From the NCBI GenBank assembly GCA_964445115.1, contig CAYUJU010000008.1, positions 12,041-76,040 on the forward strand: a stretch of 64,000 nt of DNA, given 5' to 3'. Shown here piece after piece: positions 35,178-43,752 of the stretch. A program made the position numbers and the translations under genes. Below the pieces are notes generated by a model, which was not told where the DNA came from, did no database searches, and saw nothing but the letters and a program-made list of their open reading frames with translations. How positions within the stretch are numbered: position 1 is the first letter of the stretch; each line of letters begins with the position of its first letter. Source of the stretch: CAIJXJ01 sp964445115 (GTDB taxonomy: Bacteria > Pseudomonadota > Gammaproteobacteria > Burkholderiales > Methylophilaceae).

Positions 35178-36014
35178 TCAGTCCGGCTTCTTGGTCATTT
35201 CAAGGCATACGATCGCCCTTGATGCAGCAGCAAAATCCGAGTCATATTTTTTTTGCGTATGGATATCAAAGTAGGTCGCATCCTTTGACTCCTCTCTCGA
35301 AGACTCTCGCCAACCCTCAGGCTCATATTTAAAATGGAACTCCTGAACTCGCTGGGGCCCGAAAGCTTGAATCACCTGGTCCAGCATTTCTGCATCGAAT
35401 ATCTGAAACCAGCCATGCTCCTCTTTACGACCGAAGGGGAAACTCAGATACAAGGTGCCCCCGGGTTTCAGCATTCGCTTGTATTCCCTGACCGCCTCCA
35501 AATAAGTTGTCCCTTTGGTTTCATTCTTCGAAACATCCGTTGTATATAACATCGTATTGTCCAGACCAATATGCTCAATCGTTGACAAGCTGGCAATCCA
35601 ATCAAAATACTCGTCCCTGAAACAGGAAGACCTCAAATCCTCATAGACATAAGAGATACCGTCACGCCAATAGCAAAGCGTTTCCGGGGCGAGGGTCGAG
35701 ATAAAAATCTTCTTGTTCTTCAGTGCATCCTGTCGCAGAATAAAATCGAAGTTCAAGACCGACCCAGCATCTAGGAGCGTCCCGGATCCTTCAGCAGGAA
35801 TGCGTGACAAGAACCAAGGGTACTCAACCACTCGCTCATCCAGGCGAAACCCATACCCCGATGGCAGTTTGCCGAGATTAAAAGGGTTACTGCGGAGCGC
35901 CTGCATGAGTTGCCGACCCTTGTATTCCTCATATCCGCGCGTCCATGGCTTCATCCCAGTCAAGTAGAAATATTTTTCCCTTGCCATACGGTATATATTT
36001 TTAAATAAAATCAT
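35178..36014 (-). CDS. Methyltransferase-like protein
   Basis: The 278-residue form starts at ATG 36014 (MILFKNIYRMAREK); a TTG seven codons upstream is the alternative. It contains TLLDAGSVLNFDFIL in the motif-I position, WIASLSTIEHIGLDNT and YKRMLKPGGTLYLSFPFGR, a DUF268/methyltransferase-11-like pattern. The Gly-rich loop is altered (DAGSVLN), so SAM use should be tested. It is flanked by two glycosyltransferases. Confidence 0.78.
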   Translation of the reverse strand: MILFKNIYRMAREKYFYLTGMKPWTRGYEEYKGRQLMQALRSNPFNLGKLPSGYGFRLDERVVEYPWFLSRIPAEGSGTLLDAGSVLNFDFILRQDALKNKKIFISTLAPETLCYWRDGISYVYEDLRSSCFRDEYFDWIASLSTIEHIGLDNTMLYTTDVSKNETKGTTYLEAVREYKRMLKPGGTLYLSFPFGRKEEHGWFQIFDAEMLDQVIQAFGPQRVQEFHFKYEPEGWRESSREESKDATYFDIHTQKKYDSDFAAASRAIVCLEMTKKPD

Positions 36015-36069
36015 TCCCAAAGCCCTTACAAACAATTAGCAAGCGTCACAAGGCCACCTACCACCAGAC

Positions 36070-36921
36070 TTAGGCAGGCAAAGTAGTTTCTTTAAGCTTT
36101 TTCATTACAATCATCAAGGCATTCCACCATACCCTGAGAACATTCATTGGCAAATATTTCCAAGGACAAGCCAGAAACAGAAACGAGGTGAAATAAATTG
36201 GGTTCGCCACAGATCTCTTCGAGAAGAATTGTTGCAGGAATTTAAAAAATCCCACCTTCTCAAAAGATCGATACCCAGATTGGGTTTCGTCTAAAGCAAT
36301 CATAATCTTGGGGGTTGTAAGAAGCTTAAAGCCTTTTCGATGAGCTCGAATCGTGAATTCGTAGTCTGAAAGATAGTGAGGTAACAAGCGGGGGTAAAAC
36401 CCACCGATTCGGCCTATATCAGACACTCGCATGAACAAGCCCCTCGTAGAAAGACAGTTAATACTCGCCGGGGATGATGCAACTCGAAAGGTTAAATGTT
36501 TCATATCTATTTCGACACCGGACTCTCTAGGCGCAAACGATAACTTCTCCTGCAATTGCGCCAATAATAGGGTCGAGTCAACCTCTTCCAGAACTGAGAG
36601 CGCAGAATGCAGGAAATCGGGGGCGAAAGTGATGTCGTCGTTAGAGATCATCAAGACATCTTTTCGCGAAACCTGATGCTCTGAAATCCAGTCAAAGCCT
36701 TGTTGAAGACTTCCGGCCCACCACCAGCGCCCGTTCCCCTTAATCACAGTCGTCCCCGGAAGTTCGTTTAGCACCATTTCGGCAGTGCCGTCAGTAGATC
36801 CATCGTCGATCAGGATCAGGTGGTAATTGCTGTAGGTTTGCGCCTTCAGGCAGGTGACAAACTTTTCAGTGACCTGGCAACGATTGTGAACGGGTAGCAG
36901 AATATGGATTTTGATGTTCAT
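36070..36921 (-). CDS. Family 2 glycosyltransferase
   Basis: The 283-residue protein begins IHILLPVHNRCQVTEKFV and has LILIDDGSTDGTAEMV, NGRWWWAGSLQQGFDWI and the metal site MISNDDITFAP. The NGRWWWAG motif is shared with rhamnosyl/galactofuranosyl-like GT2 enzymes of O-antigen loci. Its ATG overlaps the upstream methyltransferase stop (ATGA). A hydrophobic C-terminal end (FLFLACPWKYLPMNVL) may associate with the membrane. Confidence 0.87.
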   Translation of the reverse strand: MNIKIHILLPVHNRCQVTEKFVTCLKAQTYSNYHLILIDDGSTDGTAEMVLNELPGTTVIKGNGRWWWAGSLQQGFDWISEHQVSRKDVLMISNDDITFAPDFLHSALSVLEEVDSTLLLAQLQEKLSFAPRESGVEIDMKHLTFRVASSPASINCLSTRGLFMRVSDIGRIGGFYPRLLPHYLSDYEFTIRAHRKGFKLLTTPKIMIALDETQSGYRSFEKVGFFKFLQQFFSKRSVANPIYFTSFLFLACPWKYLPMNVLRVWWNALMIVMKKLKETTLPA

Positions 36922-37889
36922 GGCTTACGCAAGACGTAGATGCGCGAATCTCCGACATCAGATGCATCGAACAACCTTGTAAGCAGATGATTGATCTTGA
37001 GCCGATGCATCCACGACAAAACGCGCATACCGATTCTCCGAGAAACACTCATGGTATCGATATGCGCCCAGAAGGGTGATGGATGCCCCTTTTCAGGAAA
37101 ATTCAATAAGTGTATCCATTGGTAATAGAGCCACTCCGAACTTGTGATGGTTCGACTGAGCTCCAAGACTAAACCAGCCTTCTCGGCCGCCAACCTCATG
37201 GATTGAAAGGAAAAAAACTGAAGATGATAAGGTGCATGCCAATTGATCCAGTACCGGCCAAACAGTCGAGCGCCCCATCCCGAAGCATTGGGAGTGCTCA
37301 ATATCGCGATACCACCTGACTTCAATACACGTTCGATCCCACACAATGTAGCCATGGGATCCGTCACGTGCTCGATAACCTGATCCATCGTCACATAATC
37401 GAAGAAGCCAGCAGGATATGACTCTGGATCGAACAATCCCACCTGTACCTGATACCCATATCGCTCTGCCACTCGCCTGATGTTTTGATCAGCCTCTACG
37501 CCATGAACATCGCAGCCCCTGACACGGTGATACCCCAAAGTCTCGCCGAAGCCACAACCAATATCGAGCACACGGACTCGAGGCGGAACCCATCGGAAGG
37601 CTTTGCACCGAACGCCATCAAACCAAGCACCTAAACCCGCGCATTCCTGATGCGGGGCATGATTTTCTACGTCAAGTGCCGCACGAGGATAATAATTGGA
37701 GTAAAGGTCAGTCAGCTGTTCCGGGGTGAAATCCGCTTTTAACGAGATATGCCCACACTGCTTGCACCCAAGCAATAAAAACTCTCCCGGATAGGCGTAG
37801 CGGTCGTCATAAACCGATTTACCAGTGCTGACCATGCCACCATCGCAAACCGGACAACGATCCACAGGCTGTTTGAAGTCAACGTTCAT
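36918..37889 (-). CDS. SAM-dependent methyltransferase with N-terminal zinc-ribbon
   Basis: The 323-residue form starts at ATG 37889, overlapping the GT2 upstream by 11 bases. The N-terminal CPVC...LGCKQCGH (two CxxC pairs) forms a probable zinc ribbon as in class-I sugar methyltransferases, followed by VLDIGCGFGETLGY (motif I), VEADQNIRRVAERYG and TMDQVIEHVTDP. The C-terminal half contains NWHAPYHLQFFS, common in methyltransferases of surface-glycan loci. The substrate is likely a sugar, unknown. Confidence 0.85.
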   Translation of the reverse strand: MNVDFKQPVDRCPVCDGGMVSTGKSVYDDRYAYPGEFLLLGCKQCGHISLKADFTPEQLTDLYSNYYPRAALDVENHAPHQECAGLGAWFDGVRCKAFRWVPPRVRVLDIGCGFGETLGYHRVRGCDVHGVEADQNIRRVAERYGYQVQVGLFDPESYPAGFFDYVTMDQVIEHVTDPMATLCGIERVLKSGGIAILSTPNASGWGARLFGRYWINWHAPYHLQFFSFQSMRLAAEKAGLVLELSRTITSSEWLYYQWIHLLNFPEKGHPSPFWAHIDTMSVSRRIGMRVLSWMHRLKINHLLTRLFDASDVGDSRIYVLRKP

Positions 37890-38790
37890 TACAGCCCCAC
37901 TCAAACATGCTCTTAAGCCGTTTCCATCTCGCCGATAGCGCACCGTACAGAAAGGTCATAACAGCCTGGCAATGTGTTCCAAAAACCGTAGCAAGAAGAG
38001 AAAACTTGACCCTCAAAGGCAGTTGACTGCGCAAAGCGATCAGACATAGTCTGAGCCTAATTTGCATGCGCAAGATCATCCAGTCGACACCAGAAATGGC
38101 ACGAACTTCAGAATGGTAAATGGAATCTGGATTCAATCTGTAGGATTTCAAAGCCTCCGGTATAGCGACCATTTTACCCATCGTTGCTATCTGGGCGAGG
38201 AAAGGAACCTCCCCATTCGTTTCATAGCCCTTCCATCCCACCAGATAACGGATATTTGATCGCTTCAGGCAATCCGTCCTGAACATCCCGAGGATACAAA
38301 AGAAAATATTGCTTGTCGGGTATCGGAAAAACAGTTTTCTCGCGTGCTCCCAATCGACCATCGGACGTATCGTGGTCAGCTGATTGACCGCAAGAATGTT
38401 ATCTTCCATATCAATACTGTTGATATCGCAGACACAAGAAACCAAAGCCGAGTCTGCCTCCATGCAAGTCACCAGTTTCTCGACAAATTCGGGAGCAAAA
38501 TGATCCTCATCCTCGGCCCAGAGAAAATACTGTCCAGTTGACATTTTGAGGACAAATTCGAAATTTCTGGTCGCACCTAGATTTTTTTTCTGTCGAAAAA
38601 ACTTGATATTCTGGCCCGAAGCAATTGCCTCCCAAACGACTCGTTCGACACCTGTGTCAGGTGAACAGTCGTCAGAAACAATGATCTCGAGATTCTGATA
38701 TGTCTGCCTCCTGATGCACTGCAAGGTGTCAGAAAGCCTTTCCGGCCGGTTATAGGCCGGTATGCCAATACTCACCAACGGGTTACCCAT
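37879..38790 (-). CDS. Family 2 glycosyltransferase
   Basis: The 303-residue protein starts LVSIGIPAYNRPERLSDTLQ and has IIVSDDCSPDTGVE and the acidic WAEDEDHFAPEFVEKL at the metal site. After residue 230 it becomes basic and hydrophobic (RLCLIALRSQLPLRVKFSLL), suggesting peripheral membrane association. It lies 11 bases after the SDR gene. The specificity is unknown. Confidence 0.86.
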   Translation of the reverse strand: MGNPLVSIGIPAYNRPERLSDTLQCIRRQTYQNLEIIVSDDCSPDTGVERVVWEAIASGQNIKFFRQKKNLGATRNFEFVLKMSTGQYFLWAEDEDHFAPEFVEKLVTCMEADSALVSCVCDINSIDMEDNILAVNQLTTIRPMVDWEHARKLFFRYPTSNIFFCILGMFRTDCLKRSNIRYLVGWKGYETNGEVPFLAQIATMGKMVAIPEALKSYRLNPDSIYHSEVRAISGVDWMILRMQIRLRLCLIALRSQLPLRVKFSLLATVFGTHCQAVMTFLYGALSARWKRLKSMFEWGCNER

Positions 38791-38801
38791 GCAATGCCAG
38801 C

Positions 38802-39740
38802 CTACCTTGAATTCGCGTTTCCAAGCAGATTGATCGTGCTTGCAATGCCCGCATCAAAATCCCCGTTAACACTGAATCCAGCTTTGGAAAAACGTGTATT
38901 CAATACCTCGTATGAGAGCTGATTCATAATCGGGCTATCGACAAATTCCACAGCTAATTCTGGAATATGCGTTTGAATCGACTCAACCACTTGTCTCACG
39001 GTGGCATTTTTAGTGACCACGTTGTAAATCATACCCGTGAATAAATCCTGTTTAATGACAAACTCGACTGCACGCGTAGCATCCCCCAAATCTAGATAGG
39101 GGCGCTTCTGGTCGTATGCCGTCCTCCAGACGCTAATGGGTTGCCCCAGCACCGCTTGCCAGCAGAACTTGTTGACCGCTGTATGGAAGCGCATTCCCGG
39201 AGATATGCCGAAGATGGTACCAAATCGGAATATCACTGAACGCAACCCCTGCTCCTTGACCAACTGCTGAACCAAGCGTTCTTCCTTTAACTTGGTCGTC
39301 GCATAGGGGCTTTGCGGCTTCAACTCATCTTCTGAGCAATCCTCATCCACTACGGTTTCCTGAGTTCCGTAAACGCTGGTAGATGAGAGCGAAATCATCC
39401 TAACTCCATAGGTAGAACAGGCCTCGGCGATTCGCTTCGTCGCGTTGAAATTATTCTGTTCAAGTTGCTCAGCTTTATCAAAACTTCCTGCAGCATCTGT
39501 AATTGCAGCCAAGTGCACGACTACATCCGCACCCTCCATCAACGGCTGGAGATCAATTTTGGTGATGTCAGCTTCAATGAATCTGTAATTGCCTTCCGAA
39601 GGCAGATTGAACAAAGAACTGAAACGCTGGGTCATCATGTTATCGACCATCACGATTTCGCTTCCTGGAAATGCGATCGGCAAATCTCTAACAAGGCGCG
39701 AACCGATATGGCCTAGCGCGCCAGTCACTATAATCTTCAT
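38802..39740 (-). CDS. NAD-dependent epimerase/reductase (extended SDR)
   Basis: The 312-residue protein has IIVTGALGHIGSRLVRDL, LSSTSVYGTQ and SPYATTKLKEE, giving YATTK as YxxxK. It is the last sugar-nucleotide gene of the QdtA/DegT/formyltransferase run, so a 4-keto reduction or epimerisation in dTDP-deoxyhexose synthesis is the natural inference. Sequence alone does not separate epimerase from reductase. Confidence 0.82.
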   Translation of the reverse strand: MKIIVTGALGHIGSRLVRDLPIAFPGSEIVMVDNMMTQRFSSLFNLPSEGNYRFIEADITKIDLQPLMEGADVVVHLAAITDAAGSFDKAEQLEQNNFNATKRIAEACSTYGVRMISLSSTSVYGTQETVVDEDCSEDELKPQSPYATTKLKEERLVQQLVKEQGLRSVIFRFGTIFGISPGMRFHTAVNKFCWQAVLGQPISVWRTAYDQKRPYLDLGDATRAVEFVIKQDLFTGMIYNVVTKNATVRQVVESIQTHIPELAVEFVDSPIMNQLSYEVLNTRFSKAGFSVNGDFDAGIASTINLLGNANSR

Positions 39741-39802
39741 GAAAAATCCTAATAAATTCCACGCTCAGCGCAAAACTGTAGATGCGCCCGCTTTTTCCCA
39801 AA

Positions 39803-40579
39803 TTACTTCACCGCCTGCAGATATCCACCGGGGTGGCAGCTAAATAGAAGGCGCTGATCAATTTTCTCATCAACGACAAAGCGGTCACATTCCCCTAAGA
39901 ATTCCTTGACGGCTGTAGCAGGATTGTTGCCGGGGCCCCATGGACGCGAACGGTGAACTTGGGTAGGGATATGCTCAACAATCGTATCTCCACAGATAAG
40001 ATACTGACCTTTCCCAACCAAAGGCGCGTAGGAACGCAATTCGTTCAAAACATGAGCATGCGTATGATATGAATCCAAAATCACAAGCACTTTACTTGAA
40101 CCGTTTAGGACAGCCTTAATTTGATTTAGGGTGTCCTCAGAAGTGCTACTACCCTCGATCAGAAGTAACCGGTCAGACAACTTTCCATGGTTCGCGAGGC
40201 GCTCTCGCAAATCAGGAGGAATAAATATGTCGACACCAATAACCTTTTGCCCACCCAAAATCTCAAGGAGCATAGCCTCAAAGAGGATACTTCCTCCCCA
40301 TGCAACGCCAACCTCAATTACAAAATCGGGCCTCGTTCGCCAAACAATATCCTGAATCGCAAACATATCCTGAGGCAAATTCAGGAGTGGTTCACCGAAC
40401 CAAGATCCTTGGTGTATCCAGCGATGACGGTCAGCCTCAACCAACACTTCAATCGCCTTGGTTTGTAGCTTCTTATCAGAGCTCATTTCAAGCGCTGATT
40501 GCTCGTTGATTTTCAGAAACTCATCTTTGGTAATGATGGTTTTGGCCTGATGCGCTAGCAATGATTCATCTTGCATCAT
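39803..40579 (-). CDS. CmcI/RhmT-family (cephalosporin hydroxylase-like) methyltransferase, copy 1
   Basis: The 258-residue protein belongs to the Rmt/CmcI family: WFGEPLLNLPQDMFAIQ, VIEVGVAWGGSILFEAM (SAM loop), VIGVDIFIPPDLRERL, and LVILDSYHTHAHVLNELR with the acidic and His residues of the metal/acceptor site. Characterised relatives methylate sugar hydroxyls or modify cephalosporins. It overlaps the QdtA-like gene (ATGA) and is clearly paralogous to the copy at 42969-43700. Sugar O-methylation is inferred. Confidence 0.85.
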   Translation of the reverse strand: MMQDESLLAHQAKTIITKDEFLKINEQSALEMSSDKKLQTKAIEVLVEADRHRWIHQGSWFGEPLLNLPQDMFAIQDIVWRTRPDFVIEVGVAWGGSILFEAMLLEILGGQKVIGVDIFIPPDLRERLANHGKLSDRLLLIEGSSTSEDTLNQIKAVLNGSSKVLVILDSYHTHAHVLNELRSYAPLVGKGQYLICGDTIVEHIPTQVHRSRPWGPGNNPATAVKEFLGECDRFVVDEKIDQRLLFSCHPGGYLQAVK

Positions 40580-40983
40580 GTTTCCTTATATCCGACAAAT
40601 GTTTTGAAATCTTTATAGTCACGCAGGTAGTCATCCGCTTCGTATCCTCGGTCACATAAGACCATGAGAAGGGCACCTTCATTGACATATGTCTGTCTGG
40701 CCCATATCCCCGGGGGAATCAATAAACCTTCGCCCATGTTGTCGAGGCGATACTCGCTTACCGTGTAACCATCATCACAACTGACATTAATCTCCCCTGA
40801 CAGACAAACTAGGAGCTGAGTACATTGTTTGTGGGCATGATCGCCACGGGTGTCTCCTGCGCCGGCTGTCACGGTAAACACGCGACGAATCTCAAACGGC
40901 ACATGCCGACTGCCCTCATAAACGCAGAGCACCCCATTGGGATCTTCGAACTTGCCAAATCGGATTTTGGTGGGCGTTTTCAT
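40576..40983 (-). CDS. QdtA/FdtA-type dTDP-4-keto-6-deoxyhexose 3,4-ketoisomerase (WxcM-like)
   Basis: The 135-residue cupin has the family features IRRVFTVTAGAGDTRGDHAH, where the conserved H-x-H pair sits, LLVCLSGEINVSCDDG and GLLIPPGIWARQTYV. These enzymes move the keto group of dTDP-4-keto-6-deoxyglucose from C4 to C3 so that an aminotransferase can install a 3-amino group. The DegT gene upstream and an N-formyltransferase two genes upstream fit a dTDP-3-formamido-3,6-dideoxyhexose (Qui3NFo or Fuc3NFo) route. The rmlA/rmlB genes needed to make the precursor are not in the window. Confidence 0.87.
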   Translation of the reverse strand: MKTPTKIRFGKFEDPNGVLCVYEGSRHVPFEIRRVFTVTAGAGDTRGDHAHKQCTQLLVCLSGEINVSCDDGYTVSEYRLDNMGEGLLIPPGIWARQTYVNEGALLMVLCDRGYEADDYLRDYKDFKTFVGYKET

Positions 40984-41004
40984 TTTATTTGCACATGCCC
41001 AGGC

Positions 41005-42123
41005 TCAATGAATCCCTAATAAAGTATGTATACCCTCTGACACTGCGTCGAGATCGCGTTCAGTCAGATTAAGCGCGCATGGCAAATTGATGCCATGCTC
41101 TGACGTGTCATAAGCCACCGGGTTGTTTTTTCGCCCTTCAGACTCTCTGCCTGGGTATGCGGGCAGTGAACTCAGCGGATAAAAGAACGGCCTCGCCGGC
41201 AGGCCGAGTTTCGGTATTTCTTCCAGAGCAACATCCCGAGTCATCCCGTGCGACTTACCAAAAACAAGGGCAGTAGCCCAAACGCCGTTAGTGACGTATG
41301 CCGGTTCTGGATTCAGGAGAATATCGGGGATATCAGCAAGTCGCTCACAAAACCCATGCCATATCCACCGCTTTTTTCCCACCAATTCATCGATCCGCTG
41401 GAATTGCGCATAGCCAAGGGCAGCTTGGACATTGAAAGGCATATATTTGAAAGTGATTTCAGTATTGTAATAAGTGCCTGGGGAACGCCCATGGTCGCGC
41501 AAGAACTTGCATCGCTCATACAACTGATCATCATCCAGCAGCAACATACCGCCCTCACCTGTCGCGATGGTTTTTGTGCGGTGAAAACTGAAAGTGGATC
41601 CAATGCCGAACTTGCCGGCGCGAGTGCCCTTGTAAACAGACCCAAGCGCCTCGGCAGCATCCTCGATCATCAGGATTCCACGCTCTTCACACAATTTTCT
41701 GATGCCATCCCAATCGGGCATGTTACCGAAGAGGTCAACCACAATGACTGCCTTGGTTCGCGGAGTGATCGCACGTGCAATCGACTCTGGTGTGAGGCAC
41801 CAATGGACTGGATCGATATCGGCAAATACCGTAGTGGCACGCTGATAAGTCACGCAAGCAGTTGAGCCGACCCAAGTACAGTCTGGCACGATCACCTCAT
41901 CGCCTTCACCGATCCCCAACCCTGCCAGCAACAAATGCAATGCGGTTGTGCAGTTCGGTGTCATCAATGCATATTTACGGTCGTGATATTTGGCAAACTC
42001 AGACTCGAAAGTTTCAACGTAGTAATAGGCTTGTTTGCCATACCAGCCATTTCTCACCGCATCTAGAACGATTTTCTCCTCTAGTTCGGTGACCCAGGGA
42101 CCTGCCATTTGGATATCAGTCAT
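41005..42123 (-). CDS. DegT/DnrJ/EryC1/StrS PLP aminotransferase, copy 1
   Basis: The 372-residue fold-type-I enzyme has MIEDAAEALGS with D155 contacting the pyridine N, and the PLP lysine K184 in FHRTKTIATGEGG; NCTTALHL forms the phosphate-binding loop. It would aminate a keto-deoxysugar nucleotide, most likely at C3 or C4. The H-R-T-K context differs from copy 2 (Y-P-T-K), so the two probably make different amino sugars. Palindromes lie in its upstream leader (42140-42206). Confidence 0.9.
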   Translation of the reverse strand: MTDIQMAGPWVTELEEKIVLDAVRNGWYGKQAYYYVETFESEFAKYHDRKYALMTPNCTTALHLLLAGLGIGEGDEVIVPDCTWVGSTACVTYQRATTVFADIDPVHWCLTPESIARAITPRTKAVIVVDLFGNMPDWDGIRKLCEERGILMIEDAAEALGSVYKGTRAGKFGIGSTFSFHRTKTIATGEGGMLLLDDDQLYERCKFLRDHGRSPGTYYNTEITFKYMPFNVQAALGYAQFQRIDELVGKKRWIWHGFCERLADIPDILLNPEPAYVTNGVWATALVFGKSHGMTRDVALEEIPKLGLPARPFFYPLSSLPAYPGRESEGRKNNPVAYDTSEHGINLPCALNLTERDLDAVSEGIHTLLGIH

Positions 42124-42139
42124 TTAAATTCAACCTAAA

Positions 42140-42152
42140 CTTATCAGATAAG
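42140..42152. promoter_or_regulatory. Short palindrome in the leader of aminotransferase copy 1
   Basis: CTTATC (42140-42145) and GATAAG (42147-42152) pair across a single A. It lies 17 bases upstream of the ATG at 42123 and may be an operator or mRNA hairpin near the ribosome site. Small enough to be chance, but it sits in a row with two other palindromes. Confidence 0.3.
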
Positions 42153-42180
42153 CCTTCTTTAGTTTTCCATGCAAACGGAT

Positions 42181-42206
42181 GCTGTTGAAATCGGAAATTT
42201 CACAGC
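42181..42206 (-). terminator. Stem-loop across the formyltransferase stop codon (terminator or attenuator candidate)
   Basis: On the plus strand GCTGT (42181-42185) pairs with ACAGC (42202-42206), and GAAAT (42187-42191) with ATTTC (42197-42201), with one bulged base and a CGGAA loop. On the minus strand the hairpin begins in the TGA of the formyltransferase gene. No U-run follows, so Rho-independent termination is doubtful; attenuation or mRNA processing is possible. Confidence 0.35.
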
Positions 42207-42958
42207 CTATTTTCATCTTCCGTTGCACTTAAGTGCAACGTGGCGTTATAAATCTTGCCATCGACCAAAATCTGGGCCGAATATCCAGGTGAAAAGTCAT
42301 GTGCCAGAAGGCGCAAAACAACATCCTTGGCAGCACTATTTGTGTCAAGATTAATAAGTTGGTCTATCAAAAGATCCTTGCGACGGAAAGTGCCTACCGA
42401 CTGAATTTCGGATTGGGGCGTTGGTTCCAAATCGGTATCGCGAAGATTTTTCCATTGCTCACGAAAGGCTCTCCAAGAACGGTCCACGACTCGTTCGTAC
42501 AATTCACTCCCCCTCACCGGGATCTGGTAAGGAACTTGCTCCCGATACCAGATAGGTCCTTCATCCACACCATGAGTAATTGAGTGCAATGTCACACCCG
42601 CCGGGTAATTATTTCTGATCGCCCACACAACAGGGTCTCGTCCCCGACAATATGGCAAGTAGGCCGGATGAATATTCAGTGTCTTACGCGCTCTTGAAAG
42701 CACAGGCGCCTTGAAAATATACCCGCCCCAAAGATTGAGTAACCAATCAAAATGCCCCTCTGGAGTATCACATATGGCATTAATGGCTTCTTCACTTAAC
42801 CTCACATACGAAACCCCTCTCGGGATCAGCATTTCTATGATTTGGTCTGCCTCTGGCTCACATACAACAATCGTGTACTCATCATCTGGGAAATGATCAA
42901 GCAGATACTCAACGCATCGCGCACCGACCCATTTCGCAGTAAATATTAAAATCCGCAT
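42200..42958 (-). CDS. Sugar-nucleotide N-formyltransferase
   Basis: The 252-residue protein has the formyltransferase catalytic set N95, H97 (LNIHPAYLPYCRG) and D132 in HGVDEGPI, with WAIRNNYPAGVTLHSI between them. It uses N10-formyl-tetrahydrofolate to formylate an amino sugar nucleotide, not methionyl-tRNA; the C-terminal half lacks the Fmt anticodon-binding domain. Placement before the DegT and QdtA-like genes supports a 3-formamido sugar. GAGG precedes the ATG. A 20-bp perfect palindrome lies in its last codons. Confidence 0.88.
   Translation of the reverse strand: MRILIFTAKWVGARCVEYLLDHFPDDEYTIVVCEPEADQIIEMLIPRGVSYVRLSEEAINAICDTPEGHFDWLLNLWGGYIFKAPVLSRARKTLNIHPAYLPYCRGRDPVVWAIRNNYPAGVTLHSITHGVDEGPIWYREQVPYQIPVRGSELYERVVDRSWRAFREQWKNLRDTDLEPTPQSEIQSVGTFRRKDLLIDQLINLDTNSAAKDVVLRLLAHDFSPGYSAQILVDGKIYNATLHLSATEDENRL
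42221..42240. repeat. Perfect 20-bp palindrome in the 3' end of the formyltransferase gene
   Basis: CGTTGCACTT is followed directly by its reverse complement AAGTGCAACG with no spacer, 18 bases before the stop codon. It encodes part of NATLHLSATE. A perfect dyad of this length may bind a dimeric protein or form a cruciform or hairpin. Coding constraint makes it less likely to be accidental structure alone. Confidence 0.7.
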
Positions 42959-42968
42959 TCAAAGAGCC

Positions 42969-43700
42969 TCATTTCACACACAGCAATCTGCCTCTGGGTG
43001 CATAAGAAACTAACGTCCTATCATCCCAGTTGCTATCAACCACAAACCGGTCAGACTCCTGAAGAAACGCACTCATTGCTGTCATTGGGTTTGAGCCTGG
43101 TGCCCAAGGGCGTGGTCTATGCATTGATTTAGGCATTCTTTCAATTGCCGTAGCATAGACCGTCATGTGTTGTCCTTTAGTCACCAATTGCCCATAAAAT
43201 CTTAATTCGGCAAGCACATGATCATGTGTATGGTTTGAGTCCAAAAAAACGGCCACTTTGTCAGTTTCACAAATCTCAGCCTTAATAGCCTCAAATACCG
43301 TTTCACTGGCAGAGTCCCCTTCAATCAGATGTATTCTTTTTGAAAAGGGGAATTTCATAATGTCAGACCTCAAGTGAGGTGGCAGAACCTTATCAACACC
43401 CAGAACCTTACCCTTTCCTGAGAGTTCCATCAGTGAAGCATGCAAAACTATAGATCCCCCCCATGCAACACCGGTCTCGATCACGACATCCGGCTGATCC
43501 GCCCAGAATATTTCCTGTGTTACTAGAATATCTTCTGGCAACTGGATTATCGGCAAACCGAGCCACGATTGCATATATGCGTAATCGTATTTGTCAGCGT
43601 TAACCACAAATTCAAGCGCCTGTTTTTGCAGAGCCTTATCCTTGCCAAGCTCAGCACGCTGACGCATCTTTCGTGCCTCGAATTCAGACCGGTCGAACAT
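42969..43700 (-). CDS. CmcI/RhmT-family methyltransferase, copy 2
   Basis: The 243-residue form starts at ATG 43700 (MFDRSEFEARKM); a TTG extension adds eight residues. It shares WLGLPIIQLPEDILV, VIETGVAWGGSIVLHAS, VLGVDKVLPPHLRS and VFLDSNHTHDHVLAELR with copy 1, residue by residue, plus the later RPRPWAPGSNP. A G7 tract (43456-43462) encodes the Gly-Gly of AWGGS. It is likely a sugar O-methyltransferase. The two copies bracket the aminotransferase/formyltransferase genes, suggesting duplication and specialisation. Confidence 0.85.
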   Translation of the reverse strand: MFDRSEFEARKMRQRAELGKDKALQKQALEFVVNADKYDYAYMQSWLGLPIIQLPEDILVTQEIFWADQPDVVIETGVAWGGSIVLHASLMELSGKGKVLGVDKVLPPHLRSDIMKFPFSKRIHLIEGDSASETVFEAIKAEICETDKVAVFLDSNHTHDHVLAELRFYGQLVTKGQHMTVYATAIERMPKSMHRPRPWAPGSNPMTAMSAFLQESDRFVVDSNWDDRTLVSYAPRGRLLCVK

Positions 43701-43752
43701 TATGGCTCGGCTCGAACATGACAATAATGACTGAAATCAAGTCGTAATAAAG

